Notes: generated from the sequence alone by a model not told the origin. 64,000 bases of DNA from Caprimulgus europaeus (GCA_907165065.1 OU015523.1:14383834-14447833), one strand, 5' to 3'. Shown: positions 38,371 to 50,330, counted from the stretch's first letter. Numbers and translations are program-made.

Positions 38371-39461
38371 CTCACTTGCTTCCAGCAAAAGTCAACTCGA
38401 TATGCTCTACTTGGACCCAGGGACTTTGTATTAGATTTCTATAACATGCCTCTGTATATCTGCAGAAATAAAAAGATAAAATTTGACAATCTAAACTGAA
38501 GAAAGCTTTTTCCAGACATTTTAATGTGACTTCTGGTCTTGAATTAGTGCCTGAAACACGCATCTTTCAAAAGAACGAAGTATCCTAGTGCCACCCAAGG
38601 AACAGTCCCAGGCTTTGCCTGTTTTTCCAGTAAGAGTAGACCAATGACTGATTCATACTTCCATTATATCACAATTGTGCTTTTGTTTGGCACCCTCTCA
38701 TCTCTTGCAAGTCACTTGCAGATGGTCTAGAAGCCACAGAACAAGCTGTACTTCCTTTCCATGTCAGCCATCCCCATCTTATGGAATCCTTCCAGTTTGC
38801 TGCACACAAGGTACAAGGATCCTTCTCCACAGATCTGTCTTTTGACTTTAAAACAATCTTTCAATAGGATTCTGTAGTCAGTCTATTTTCCAGAAATAAA
38901 GAAATAATTTGCACTGCTTCCATCTCCCAATGCACAGTAAGTTCACGGAACCCAACTTGGGAACAGGAAACCGAGGGATTTGGTGGGGTTGTTCGGTGCC
39001 TCACACAGATGGGGGGTCCAAAGGAAGTACTTTGCAGAATGCTATAATGCGATTACATAAGTTAGTGTTATGCCATCACTTCGGATTTTGCAGTCAACCC
39101 TGATCACCCTGTCTCAAATAGGACAAAGAAACAAAAAGGGTTCAGAGAGTAAAAAGACTCATTAAAGCCCTCCAGTGCTTTCCATATGCAAAAAGTTTAG
39201 AAAGCTTCAAACTGATAGAGAAAATGAAAAAGACTGAACATAGTGGAAGTGTTATAAATGTAACTGCACAGAGAAAATAAAATAAATCTGACCTCCCAAG
39301 AAAAGAGGGGACAGTCATTAAAACTAAAAGGCAGTACATTAAAACCAATAAAAGGATTATTATTTTTCATCCACATACTATATAATTAACTTGCAGTACT
39401 CTGTACCCAAGACACCAGAAGGGCCAAGATTTTATGAGTCTAAAAAGGACTAATTATTGCC

Positions 39462-39520
39462 ATAATAATAATAACAATAATAAAAACCATTATAATAATG
39501 ATAAATATATTATAATTATA
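39462..39520. repeat. (ATA)n/(AAT)n imperfect microsatellite
   Basis: Interrupted AAT/ATA units, then TATAATAATG and ATTATAATTATA. Low complexity. Confidence 0.85.
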
Positions 39521-41120
39521 GAAATAATTAGCATAGTACTGAATAAACAGAATGCACACAATTATGGTTCAATAAAGTATGAGGACTGAAAACTGCCTGT
39601 GTTTAAAGACAAACCAATTTCAGTTTGATACCTGTTAAGGAGAAACTACCCCTGTGGGAAAGGTTAAATCACCGGGGAACTGAGCATTTTTTCTGACCTG
39701 ATACTGGGTTCTGTGATGTTGTGTGGTTTTCTAGAGGGTTGTCTTCAATGCATATATCAATCAAGTGTTCAGCTGGGATACTCTACCTTACCAGGGTCTG
39801 TAAAATCCCTGCTAAATGAAAGGAACATTTCTCCTCCTCAGGGGTACATACTATTTGCAGTTACTTGTGAAAAGTGAGATTGTTTTGGCCATTCCTTTTA
39901 ATACACATGATGAAACAGGGAGCATTTTGTAGATTTGACAAAAAATGGTAAGGTTACTGTTATTTGCCAATTAAGAGTCAGATTTTAAATGCAGAGTATT
40001 CTTAACCTCCTATACATTTCCATGCCCTAACAGATCTTTTTATTATTAGAAAATTAATTTTGCATGTGGAACAAACAAAAATCAAATTCTCTGTGAATTT
40101 GAGCCAATTCATGGAGAGTCGAAAAAACCTCCTTTCTCATAGACTTCTGTCCATGCTAGGTCTCTGGTGTGTATTTTTGGGTAAAATTAGGGTCATTAAA
40201 GGAGCTTTTTCCCTTTAAACAGCTGCCTACTTCCACAAAATATGTGGAAGCTTAGGTATCTTGGAGACTTTCACCCATCAAACTTGGCTCAAAGTGGTCA
40301 AATTTTGAGACAGGCATGCAAACTGCATACAGGAGTGAGCGAACCAAGTGGATTCCCAGACACCTAATTTCCCTGGGAAGGCATGCCTGGAGAAGCCCTA
40401 GGGATGCAGGCAATCCCTAAGAGTTGCTGAGGAAAAGTTCCTTCCCTGCATCATCTCACAAGTGATATTTGAATTTCTAGTGAAATTAGACTGCCTCAAA
40501 ACACAAGCACTTATGTTCCTGCCCCACATTAAGCTGCCATGTAGCTTTTTAATTAGAGGCACCTCTGTAATAACCAGAACCCATGTAAACAAAATAAAAT
40601 TGGGCTGTATTCTTTCTCCCAAAAGTTTGTTTTGTTTTCTTGTACATTGATACATCTGTGCTGATAGAAAAGTATACATTGCAGCCTGAAGCCTATCTCC
40701 ACTTCCCCAACTTTTATACAAAATATAGCTGTGAAATCAAAATATCATCTCCCTTGGAAGCAGAAAAAAGATAGTCCTGGAAACGATGGACAATCTAAAG
40801 CTTCAGAAGAAATATATGTAGTAATACAGACATTCTTACCTGTGCAAGTCTGTACCATCAGCCCCTGAGAGGTTTTTTTACATGTACTCTGTAACGATGC
40901 ATTTTTTGAAAATGGTGCTCAGGAATGCCAAGAATTTAGGAAGAGAGCCACAGCTTAAGAGAGCAATTATTTGCCAGTAAATACTCATTTTGCTTGTCCT
41001 GTGATTTTTCTTCTCCTAACTCGCTTTCTCCATAATCTGTCTCTTGCTGTGTCATGAGCACAAGAAGTCTTTTCTTCATAACATAACTTCAGTTTGCTAT
41101 TTTGTTAGCATTAATTAAGA

Positions 41121-41188
41121 ATTCCCTCTACTGGTCATTTTCTATACTCTTACAAATAGCACCTTGAGCCCTGGCCATTAGAAGGCAG
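41121..41188. promoter_or_regulatory. Two oppositely oriented CTCF-like motifs
   Basis: ATTCCCTCTACTGG (41121-41134) matches 12 of 14 positions of the reverse CTCF core (STGCCMYCTRSTGG), and CCATTAGAAGGCAG (41175-41188) matches 12 of 14 of the forward core (CCASYAGRKGGCAS). They lie 40 bp apart in divergent orientation. The motif matches were counted by hand; binding is inference, and each motif misses important G/C positions. Confidence 0.3.
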
Positions 41189-43010
41189 TGAGTCAGTGTG
41201 TGGGATTCAGCCACCGTTTATAAACACCTTCGACCACATTCACCCAGTTTACAATATTCAGGACATCTCCTCTGAATTACTGCTTTGTGTCCAGTTTGTA
41301 TTCAGATGGGGGCCATATGTTCCTCCATGTATTAGAGCAGAGCTCATTAGCACTGCTGCAGTCAAGCCACAGCAAACTTGGTTGGTTTTTTTTTTTCCTA
41401 TGTTGCCTCCATTTTAACCTGATTAAAAACATTTTCTCCAGGGTAGATTTCTGGAAGAGAAATGCTCAAATCAAAAGCACTGTTAAACTGGATATAAGTA
41501 AATTTAAAATTACTTTTAACATTAGTAGCTGCTTTTGCCGCAAAAGAACTCAGTTGTTACTTTGGATTAAACTACTCACTAAAAACACCTTCTGAAAACA
41601 TGGAAAAGCCTTCACAAAAACTCTGTTGCAGTAACCACAAGGGCTAAATATTCAGTGAGCACACAGACCTAGGAAAACCTCAATATCTGAGCTCTCTCGT
41701 AAGGATTTAGGCACGTAACCTATTTTTAAAGAGGGGTATGTACGTACGCATCTGCGCAGGCAGCATCCTACAACTAGATTAACACCTTGCAATAATGGGG
41801 AGAGTGGGTGTACTTAGAAATCTGGATGTGAAAATTGTATTTCCTAAGAAATTTTGTGTAGGCAAGTTCCATTCTGCTCAATCAACAGTAGGCAGAGAAA
41901 TACTGTATTTGGCAAAAATTAATAAAATACAGAAGGAGTGACTCGAATCATCCACATTAATTGCTAAATGAAAATCTAGGTTCTGAAAGACAAACCAGAA
42001 ACACCCTTACAGGAGAAAAAAAATGACCCACCTGGGACTGAATAGTAGGATAAAGAATCCATTTATATCCATTTTAGGATAGAAATGCATCACCTGTCAA
42101 AATTAGTTTGGGTCTGGCTACTTCTTACGTGAATGAAAACACTTGTGGGCCAAAACCTGAAAATTAACATCACATCATGGATACTTTACTGCATTTAGAA
42201 GCACTGCGTGTGTTTCATACAGTGCAGTGAGATTGTAGAAAACCATGCAATTCCCACAAATTCAAACCACAGGATGATAAAATGTAGTAATAATTCCTCA
42301 CATACAAATATGCATTCTAAAATACCATGTTCTGAGCACAAACAGCATCAGAGGCATCAAACATCCCTAGTAAAACCCATTTATGTTTTGTATATTCTAT
42401 ATATCAGCTGCTAAAAAGCAGACAAGTTAGAAACATGCTTAAACAACCCAGTCATCTTTGGTGCTCTTGTACCCTTCCTCCCAAAGTCTCTCCTGTCAAA
42501 CAGCAGTGTAACAGGAGATCCATGAACTTTGTAAGAGTCCCGGCCATCTCCATGCAAAACAGCACTCTCCAGAAGCAAAACAGGATGAAGAAACAAATGG
42601 CATCCAAAAGGTCAAAACCCCACTTTGCATTGCTCTCTTCTTCCCTAAAACTGATTTTCCCCAGAAAGCTGTAACAAACAGGATACAAAAGGTACACCTG
42701 ATGGCTGATACACCTGGCTATGCGAGTGCCTTCAAAGCAGAACTTCTGTTAGGGCCTGTCCTCTATCCTGTGACGTAAAAACCAGAGTTATCATGGGTTT
42801 CAAGAAGAGAGCAGTGGACCTGCTATCCAACAGCCATCTGTGAGGGAAAGTCTTTGGAAATATAGCAAACTTTGGTTGAACAGAGTTACAAACTAATTGA
42901 ATGCAAGATAAATAAAATGTTTTCCCTTAGGCTTTGACTTAAACTGACATAAACAAAGCATTTCAGAATTAAATCTGACTATTCTCTAGCATATGTTACA
43001 TAGAACTTAA
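41189..43010. other. Non-coding stretch, nothing recognised
   Basis: Unique AT-rich sequence with a T-run at about 41386-41398. A 'GGATTTAGGCACGTAACCTA' fragment near 41704 faintly recalls a MITE-like end. No exon-like structure. Confidence 0.5.
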
Positions 43011-43070
43011 GGAGAGAGCAGAGAAAGGTAGGAGAGAGCAGAGAAAGGTAGGAGAGAGCAGAGAAAGGTA
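43011..43070. repeat. Three perfect copies of a 20-bp tandem repeat
   Basis: The unit GGAGAGAGCAGAGAAAGGTA occurs at 43011-43030, 43031-43050 and 43051-43070 without mismatch. Purine-rich minisatellite, probably polymorphic in copy number. There are no spacers, so it is not CRISPR-like. Confidence 0.97.
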
Positions 43071-43680
43071 GGTGTTAGGAGGTACTTTCAGGTCAGATTT
43101 TCAATATTTAGATGAGAATCTGAAAATGAAACTTTAAAGTACACTAAAGAAAATGAAAGCGACAAGTGTAATTCTGCTGTTAAGGCTTAGCAGTGAATGA
43201 AAAGAAATTTAATTTTTATAAACAACTGTAAGCAAGCAGAGGTTGTAATATTCTATAATAAATAATTCTTCCTGAAAAAAATGAATAATGGCTTCCTAAT
43301 TTTTGTTGTCTTAAATTACGTATTTTCACATTTATATACTAATTTCTCTTTGCACAGCAGAGCTTTTGAAAGAAAAGCTGACACACTTAATAAGGACAAC
43401 TGGGTTAAATGGGAATTTACTGGATAAAGTCAGAACATAACAAATTCTTACTTATCCAGTGTAATTAATGTAAAATTATACTCTTCTCAACAGGGACTGC
43501 ATGGCAAAAGGGATATCGGGCTTGCTTAGGAGGTGTCCCCATTAACTGTATTTTTTTTTTTAAATGCTTTGAGCAACCAGCTAGTACAGCCAGACACTGT
43601 CCTCAGGTAACCCCAGGCAGCTGCCTTCAGTACAGAACGCTGTCACTTCTCAGGCTTCATACGCCGTGATCCGCTTCCTT
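43071..43680. other. Non-coding stretch upstream of the CpG-rich block
   Basis: AT-rich, with a T-run at about 43551-43561. No TATA-like element is obvious close to the CpG-rich block. GC content rises from about 43600 onwards. Confidence 0.5.
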
Positions 43681-43817
43681 CCTTCACATGCGTCCCCCGA
43701 GGGCCGACAGCCAAGCGCAGCGGTCCCTGCTCCGTGCGGCCCGGGGAGCGAGCGAGCGCTCACGTGGCAGGATGTTTTACCCTGAGCACGGCCCCGCGGT
43801 GGAACCTGCGTGTTTTG
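43681..43817 (+). promoter_or_regulatory. CpG-rich block, possible promoter and first exon
   Basis: Positions 43681-43800 are about 72% G+C (86 of 120 by hand count) with 15 CpG dinucleotides, close to the number expected from base composition. The surrounding tens of kilobases are AT-rich and CpG-poor. It is shorter than the usual 200-bp island criterion, although CpGs start at 43639. On the + strand it ends in TTTTG|GTAAGA, a good splice donor with GT at 43818. An ATG with A at -3 lies at 43772. A good acceptor (CTCCCTGTTTGCAG) ends at 43910. Together these suggest an unmethylated promoter with a small first exon. The product is unknown; it may be a lncRNA, an alternative first exon of a distant gene, or nothing. 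Confidence 0.4.
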
Positions 43818-43910
43818 GTAAGAATCCCTTCCAAATCCCAGCGACAGAAAAGAGGGGCATGTGGTCATTCTAACTTTTTAACCTCAGGTTTGTATTCTCC
43901 CTGTTTGCAG

Positions 43911-45036
43911 CACCTATTGCAAAGGTATTTTTATTTTCCGAAGCTGGACAGACACTCTGTGGTGACGTCTAGCGCTCTCAAAACGTCTCAGTGCTTTGTT
44001 CTGTGCCACAAAGGCTCCCGATACTAGAAGCTCCATCCCATCTCCCCACTGAATTAACTCTCAGTATTATCTATGTAACCTGTACCACTACTACACACTC
44101 GCTACAGCTGAGCATCTTTAGCTACTGACAAATGAAGAAAGTAGAATTCCAAAAAATAAACTTAAAGAAAACACTAATTTTGAGGAAAAGAGAAGAAAAG
44201 CCAGCAAATTAAGCCCCTCGTTTAAGTACATTAACCAGGTAACATAAAGGATTCAACTGGTTTGGAACAGTTAAAATTCAGCTGCTCAATGTTATGGCTT
44301 CATACAGGTGAATTACTACTGAAATCAACAGACCAGCTTCTGGCCCCTAACACCAATACAAACCTGAAGTACTTCTACTAAAAACCAATACAGCTAATTT
44401 ATAAAGGTGTGACTGTGCCTCAAACCTGACCCAAGGCAGCGATGCCTTAAGGAGGACTAAGTAGGGGATTAGCAAGAAACAGCTTGCTATGGCAAGCTCA
44501 CCATGGGAAAGCTGCCTCCTGGCAGGCACCAAGGTCCACTGCAGCAGAGCACTTTTCCGCATAGGGCTCTTGGAGGAGATAAACACCATGGCTATTTCCC
44601 ACCAGCAGTGTTAGGAAGCTACAGAGGTTCATAGTGACACGTCTCTCAGTTTAAGCATGGCACATTAACTTATTTTTTATTTTGCTCTCTACGCCAAAGT
44701 GATTTTTTTCACTAAATAAATCTTATAAATCTTTTTCTGTACGCATCCAACAATAGATTATTCCACAACGGGACAATATGATGTAACTTAGGTCAGGCAT
44801 GGAGGCATAGTTTGCACAGGCTGTTAGTAAGTGACAAAGGAATTTAGGGCATCAGTAGAGAGGTTGCATTCGTTAATTGTTCATTTCCAAACAGTGGTGG
44901 CTGCAAAGGGGTCACGTTTGCTTGGCTGTTTTTTGATGAGGTTTCCTGCCTATCTCTGTTGAAAGTTGCTGGAGAAGAGCTAGCCACATCTTTTGGTGGA
45001 AGAATCAGTCAAAAGAGATTTAGCAAGCAGTTTGTA
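43911..45036. other. Non-coding stretch, possible second exon start
   Basis: Starts at the predicted acceptor. If the 93-bp intron 43818-43910 is removed, the frame from the ATG at 43772 stays open for about 20 more codons and then stops near 43970. The rest is unrecognised, apart from a weak MITE-like fragment 'ATTACTACTGAAATCAACAG' at about 44312. Confidence 0.35.
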
Positions 45037-45108
45037 CAGTGATATCTGCACAGTGATATCTGTGATATCTGCAGTGATATCTGTACATCAGATATCACTG
45101 ATGTACAG
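45037..45108. repeat. Nested direct and inverted repeat cluster
   Basis: CAGTGATATCTG occurs at 45037-45048, 45051-45062 and 45072-45083, with a partial copy (TGATATCTG) at 45063-45071. The last copy faces its exact reverse complement CAGATATCACTG at 45089-45100 across a 5-nt TACAT spacer. A second inverted pair, CTGTACAT/ATGTACAG (45081-45088 and 45101-45108), is interleaved. GATATC is itself palindromic. The cluster could extrude as a hairpin and probably arose by local slippage. Confidence 0.93.
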
Positions 45109-45130
45109 TTCCAGCCTCTGATATTTCTTA

Positions 45131-45189
45131 AGGGGTTTTTTTTTTGTTGGGTTTTTTGTTTTGGGGTTTTAAAAATTTTTTTTGTTTTA
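45131..45189. repeat. T/G-rich low-complexity tract
   Basis: Runs of T interrupted by GGG or GGGG, then an A5 run and more T. The same T/G composition recurs at 4051-4084, 31345-31384 and 48727-48809. Confidence 0.85.
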
Positions 45190-45898
45190 TACATCTCCAC
45201 TTAGAGTTCACGCAGCGCACTTATTTCCAGCTCAGATTTAAAAACCCATCAGGAAAAAAATCCGTAATACTTTATCCTATCAGACTAATAACGCACAGCT
45301 TATGTGCCATTTAAATCAGAATTGCTTTCCCCCAGTGAATGGTGGATAAAATCGTTCTAGACTGCAGCAGATGGAACTGGAAACTTTGTCTTCCTGTTTG
45401 TATCTGGGGCACATATGATCAGCCTATGTGAATAAGGCTTCAGCAAAACATTTTAAGAAGAAGTGCATCACGAACACTAGCACTTGCAGATAATAAAACA
45501 CAGAAGAATTGCTACATTGCAGCTCTAAAACAACCACTTTCGCCCTGTAAAGGGGATTAAAAAACCCGAAGTAATGAGCCAGGCTGGGCAAGTTCCCTCA
45601 GTGCATCCTGCAAGGGCAAGAGGAGCCCACAGAAGCCCCCTCTACATCACCAGCCCTACTCAAGAGGGAGTGAGACGTGGAGGTTTCCCAAAGCAGCGGC
45701 TGACCAGGCGTGCTCAGAAGGAGCAGAGGGGTCCCGCAGCCTTGAAGTGTAGATGGTTTCCTGGTGGGTCTGCAGGACCACGCGCTGGGAGAAAAACACA
45801 TCACTCGGGGAGCAGGCTGGGAACCCGACCCACACGTGCGTTTTCACTATCAGTTTCAGAAAGCAGGTTTAACTTCAAAGGACCTCTGCAGCAGGAAA

Positions 45899-46020
45899 AT
45901 AGCATCCCCTTCCTTTTACAGCTGGGGAATGTAGGCACAAATACATTATTGACTTTTCCAAGGTTACTGAGCCAGAGAGAAGAGAAGCCGGATCTCTCTT
46001 GGTCTGCTGATCAGAGCTTT
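45899..46020 (-). mobile_element. MIR/CORE-SINE relic, reverse orientation
   Basis: 'CCTTCCTTTTACAGCTGGGG' then AATGTAGGCACAAATACATT, 'TTGACTTTTCCAAGGTTACT' then GAGCCAGAGAG, and 'AGAGAAGCCGGATCTCTCTT' follow the reverse MIR consensus in order (CCATTTTACAGATGGGGAAACTGAGGCACAGAG; GTGACTTGCCCAAGGTCACACAGCCAG; GAGCCGGGATT). A 173-residue + strand frame (45574-46095) runs through it, which argues that the frame is not a gene. Confidence 0.65.
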
Positions 46021-47885
46021 AAAAACACCAAACAATCCTCCCTCCAGCTTCAAGGCCACAAAGTCTGCGGTTTAGTATTTTCACAGAGGGCATAATCTGG
46101 GCATAACTGAGGATATGCAAGACAGAAAAAAACCCTCTTGTTTGATCTTCACAGGAAACCTTAGCCCTGAAGTAACCTTGAGGTAACAAGAATAATGAAA
46201 ATCATGATTTTTACTTGCAAGTTTAACATACAAGGTTTGAAGGTCATCAAAGTGTTTTTTTTCTCTGAAGTGAGAACTGGTGTTTTACACTGTATTTTCA
46301 TCACAGTGGTTTTAAATTATCTCTGTAAAGATGGATACAAGTAGTTTGTTTACCGGGTTAGGGATTAAGGGGAAAAAGAAAAAAAAAAGCCCAGATTTAA
46401 AACTCGTCTTGGCTTATTACTCTTAATATTTTATTCACTTAATCAGAGGAAAGAAAAAAAAAAATCAGCTTGACTTTTTTGACAGCAAAGTCAAACCAAC
46501 TGGAAAATTCACCTCCTACAAGAAATGTTGAAAGGAAAAACGGCAGATAGCAACATGTTAGTGAAATGCTTTCAGCTGCAGACACAACTATATTGTAATG
46601 AAATCTTATATTCTCCTTGACCCACTACCTCTCCTTCCCTCCAAAAGACAAGGAAAACTGTTGGATTTGAGTATTGGTTTTGATCAACTGTTTTCCCATA
46701 GGAAGGGGCACTGCATGGGATACAGACATATAAAATCACATGCCTGTGAATTTACTTTGTGGACTACGTGCACACATAAAAACATGAAAAAAGTTATGTT
46801 AAGGTTAGAGAGTACAATGATTTCTTCAATATTATTTTTTTCCTCCCTTAATGCATGTTGTTAAGTCAGATAAGTACTCTTAAATTCATTTCAGAAATAG
46901 GGATTACTGGAGATCACTAATAAGTTTTTTTCCAATTATACAAGAAGTCAGCAGCAATGCTGGGAATGGAGGTCCTAATTCTGCGTCTCCCTGGCTCTTT
47001 TCTGGGGCCCCAGTGATCTTCTGTAGCCACTGAGAAACATGGGAAACTGATTTTTATATCTAGAGATCAAAGGGGCAGAATCTGTTCTCTGAGGACATGA
47101 AGTCCTAATACAAGCTAAAACTAAATGCTCCTAAATTGTTCACTGTAGGGAACTTGGATAAGGGACTTTGTTTTACACCATTTATAGTCCTGTGCAATCA
47201 AAAAATTTTAGAGAATGCAGAAAGACATACATGTAAGTTTAGGTCTGAGAGAACTGTTCCGAGTCTCATTCTAACATGATGTTATATAGAAAAATAATAA
47301 AATGGACAAAATAGGCTTCCAGTCTTATTTGGTTCTGTTTAATCATGTATTTTGCTGTGGCCAACTGCATTCTCCCTGGCCTCTTAGACAGTGGGTTTCA
47401 TGCATTCTTGCATATATTTGAACTTTTGATCATTTTCCAAAAATTCACTGCTAGTATCCTAGGCAGCCATCACTGGGCTGTGATATGGGTCATTCTAGTT
47501 CAGAATAAAGAGGAGATGAGTGTGACTGATCCTTTTTCTCAAGGCCAAATCTTATAACAAATCATCTGGAGAACTGCCAGCAACTTCAATAAGACCAGAA
47601 ATTGTCCCTACTGTTATCTAAAAAACTTTCATCTGCCTTATGAGAAAATAAGGGTGCAACTTCTCTACCCAGACTACATTCATTCTCCTACAGACTAGGA
47701 AAAGGAGAATCAGACAAAAGAGTAAAGGGAGGGACAGCAGTCTTTACTAATGCTTGTATGTTATTGCTCATTGAATTCTAAAATAGGTGAAGGGAAAGCA
47801 GGGAAATGTGAGAAGTATTGCATCAGTTCTTTCCAACCAAAAGCAGAAATCCTACCTTTTTTTTTTTTTAAGAACAATTTAAAAG

Positions 47886-47947
47886 ATGTTTTATTATATA
47901 AATAATGTATATAATGTATATAATACATATATATATATATATAAATA
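47886..47947. repeat. AT-rich microsatellite
   Basis: AATGTATAT-like 9-bp units followed by a run of about eight AT units (47927-47943). A minus-strand frame here with tyrosine/isoleucine repeats is an artefact of this tract. Confidence 0.95.
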
Positions 47948-48726
47948 TGCAGATTATAAGACAGGGCTGTTCTTGTCTTAATCCTTCAGACTTTGCTCCC
48001 AGCAAAGATTGAATAGAAGAAAATAAAGCTAGAATATAAACTACTTTCAAAGTTCCTTTTTGTCAGAAAATAAAAGGACAAGAGGAAAAAACCCATGCTT
48101 TTCCTCCTTTTTAAAAAAAATTTCATGCTTTGGAAAGATGTCAGTATGTCTATATGATGATGCATGTGCATGCATGTATATTGGACTTACTGGAATGGCA
48201 AGGAAGAAAATGAGTCGATCTCAAAGAAGCCAAGAATCTGGGACTTGAATTCTCTGACTTTGGTAGTGTGGCAAGGATTTGGAATGTGGCAGATACTGGC
48301 ATATTGTGTCTTGCTGTGAATGAGAGCTCGATTGAAGCTTTACAGCATCTCTGTTCCTGAACAGCAAAGCACACTGCTCACGAGGCACATCTGAAGACAT
48401 GGGACATGACTAGCTATTCCTGACCTCTCCCTTTCCAGTGTGCAGTGCTTCCCTCGTTCAATGCCTGGCCTGGTACTGACCTCTAATTTCATAATAGGCT
48501 CATGTTGACAAACCATTTCAAAATGAGATCAACATAGATACATAACTGGTGCTATGACAGAGAGAGAAAGGAGTTTTCAAAAGCTGGTGAGCACAGGAGA
48601 TAAGCAATAGTAGCATACATAAAGGGAGTTACACGTTCAACTGTTCGTGCGTTGGGCTATCATCTTCAAGTATCACATCATATTACTAAAACATGGTTTT
48701 TATCCTAAAAGCCTATAAAACTTTCT

Positions 48727-48809
48727 TCTTGTTGTTTTGGGTTTTGGTTGGGTTTTTTTTGGTGGGGGGCGGGCCTTTGGTGCTTTTATTTTTTTATTTT
48801 TTTTTTAAC
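48727..48809. repeat. T/G-rich tract with G-runs
   Basis: Contains GGG at 48739-48741, GGG near 48750, GGGGGG and GGG near 48764-48773, then long T runs. Four G-runs could in principle form a G-quadruplex with long loops on this strand, though it is a weak candidate. Confidence 0.7.
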
Positions 48810-50330
48810 TAGTCCTATAATTTCACTCAGTTCTATTAGGCAGCTACCTCTAAAGCAAAAGACAAAGGCAGGAGGAAGGGGGAAAGAGTTTGAGAGGAGT
48901 ATCCAGAACTAAGAATTTCAGTCTTGAGCTTCAGAACCCGTAAACTGCCCTTGTAGCAAAGGTACCCTATCTCATTGCTCTTTATGTTAAGGGGTAAATA
49001 CTTAAAGTGATAATTTAACCACAGAATGTTTGTATTAAACAGGGGCCTCCTGCTCTCTAGTTTCTATAATTTACAAGAAAGAGTTTATTAAACACAACTC
49101 TTTCTGTCTGACATTCAAATCCATCTCTGCAACACACTCTCCTCTGGATTTGCGCCACCGAATGAAATGCTTTGGAAAAACAAAATAAACCAAAACCCTG
49201 CTGTGGAAACAGGACAAATCTAGTTTCACATCCCCTGCAGAGAGAGAAACAAGACGGAAGTAAAAAGCACCAAATGGAGCTCATAAAGCTTCACTCTGAT
49301 CTCAGCCTCCACATTCTGGCAGAAAGCACTACCTAAGAGATGTGCTCTGCTTCAAGTGAGAACAGCCTCTGATTGCACCACGAGCACAAAAATATATTGT
49401 CTGTGAACAATTATCCTAAACAAACTCTGAATAAGGGAAATCTGACTACAGAATAAGGGGAAATGTGGTGGGAGGCAGGCTAATAGCCCCCCTCCCTCGC
49501 CAAAGCCTTATCTTGCACGCCAGCCATCTGTAGTAGCTGTGCCTGCCACTATGGTTTGTGGGCTCTGCTGAACCTCCTTTCCACAGCCTGCCTGCACCCT
49601 GCACCCTGATGAGGTGCCAATCGTCCCGCCCATCAGAAACCATCCACCATGGGATGGAAGTAATTTCAGTTCTGTAACAAAAGCAGTTTCTGCCTTTAGG
49701 TCCAGGCAGTTGCTCATATTCCTTAGGAGATTCCATATAGCAGCGCATAAGCGGAAGGAAACCCATCTTAACCCAGAGGTGCCACAGGGAGGAAATGGGG
49801 CTAGCGTTAAAAATCACTAGCTTTTTCTCTTTCAATAGATCTACAAATAACAATAACATACTTGTTTGAAAGTCACTGCCCAAACAGGAGCAGATTCTGA
49901 ACACTTTGAACGTGTTAACACGACATACCTCAAAAGAGAAGGATGCACACCTGAGTACAATGTTTCTCCATTCCTGAAACCTGGGCATCTCCTCTTTAGT
50001 TACATCTTTGAGGACAAACAGCAACTTAGAGAGAAAATGTGTGTTGGGGTAGGAGTCCATTTTGAGATTTTTGTTTTGTTTTGTTTACTTTCACACAGCA
50101 TCCTCATACAGTTTGGTACATATGTATGTGGATGGTAAAGGAAAGAAAAAGCACACAACTAGATACAGGGAGGCCACCTTGTGATCAACCAAGCTCTCAT
50201 CTTGCTGGTAAAACTACTCTTAAACTCAGGTAGGAAACAGCTTTTCCTTCAAGAGAGCAGAGCAGAATGCTTTGCCCAAATGTGGGAGATTCTGTAACAC
50301 AATACATTGCTGACAGCTTTCTTGTGACCC

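Larger units (their letters stand above)
34701..41120. other. Long non-coding stretch
   Basis: No gene recognised over about 6.4 kb. Contains a polypurine tract (38288-38370) and an ATA-rich microsatellite (39462-39520), listed separately. Frames such as 35193-35507, 39142-39348 and 40398-40721 (all minus) are hydrophobic or unremarkable and have no recognised relatives. Confidence 0.5.

Noticed and set aside
39142-39348. Hydrophobic minus frame resembling a membrane protein
   Set aside because: The hydrophobicity follows from T-rich codons in AT-rich DNA. There is no family motif and the frame is short.
43011-43070. CRISPR-like direct repeats
   Set aside because: Units are contiguous without spacers and the host is a vertebrate; it is a simple minisatellite.
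45574-46095. 173-residue + strand frame in a GC-rich patch
   Set aside because: It reads straight through a MIR relic (45899-46020), has overlapping minus-strand frames, is arginine/proline/serine-rich as expected from GC-rich non-coding DNA, and resembles no known family.
47868-48050. Minus frame with tyrosine/isoleucine repeats
   Set aside because: It is the translation of the AT microsatellite at 47886-47947.
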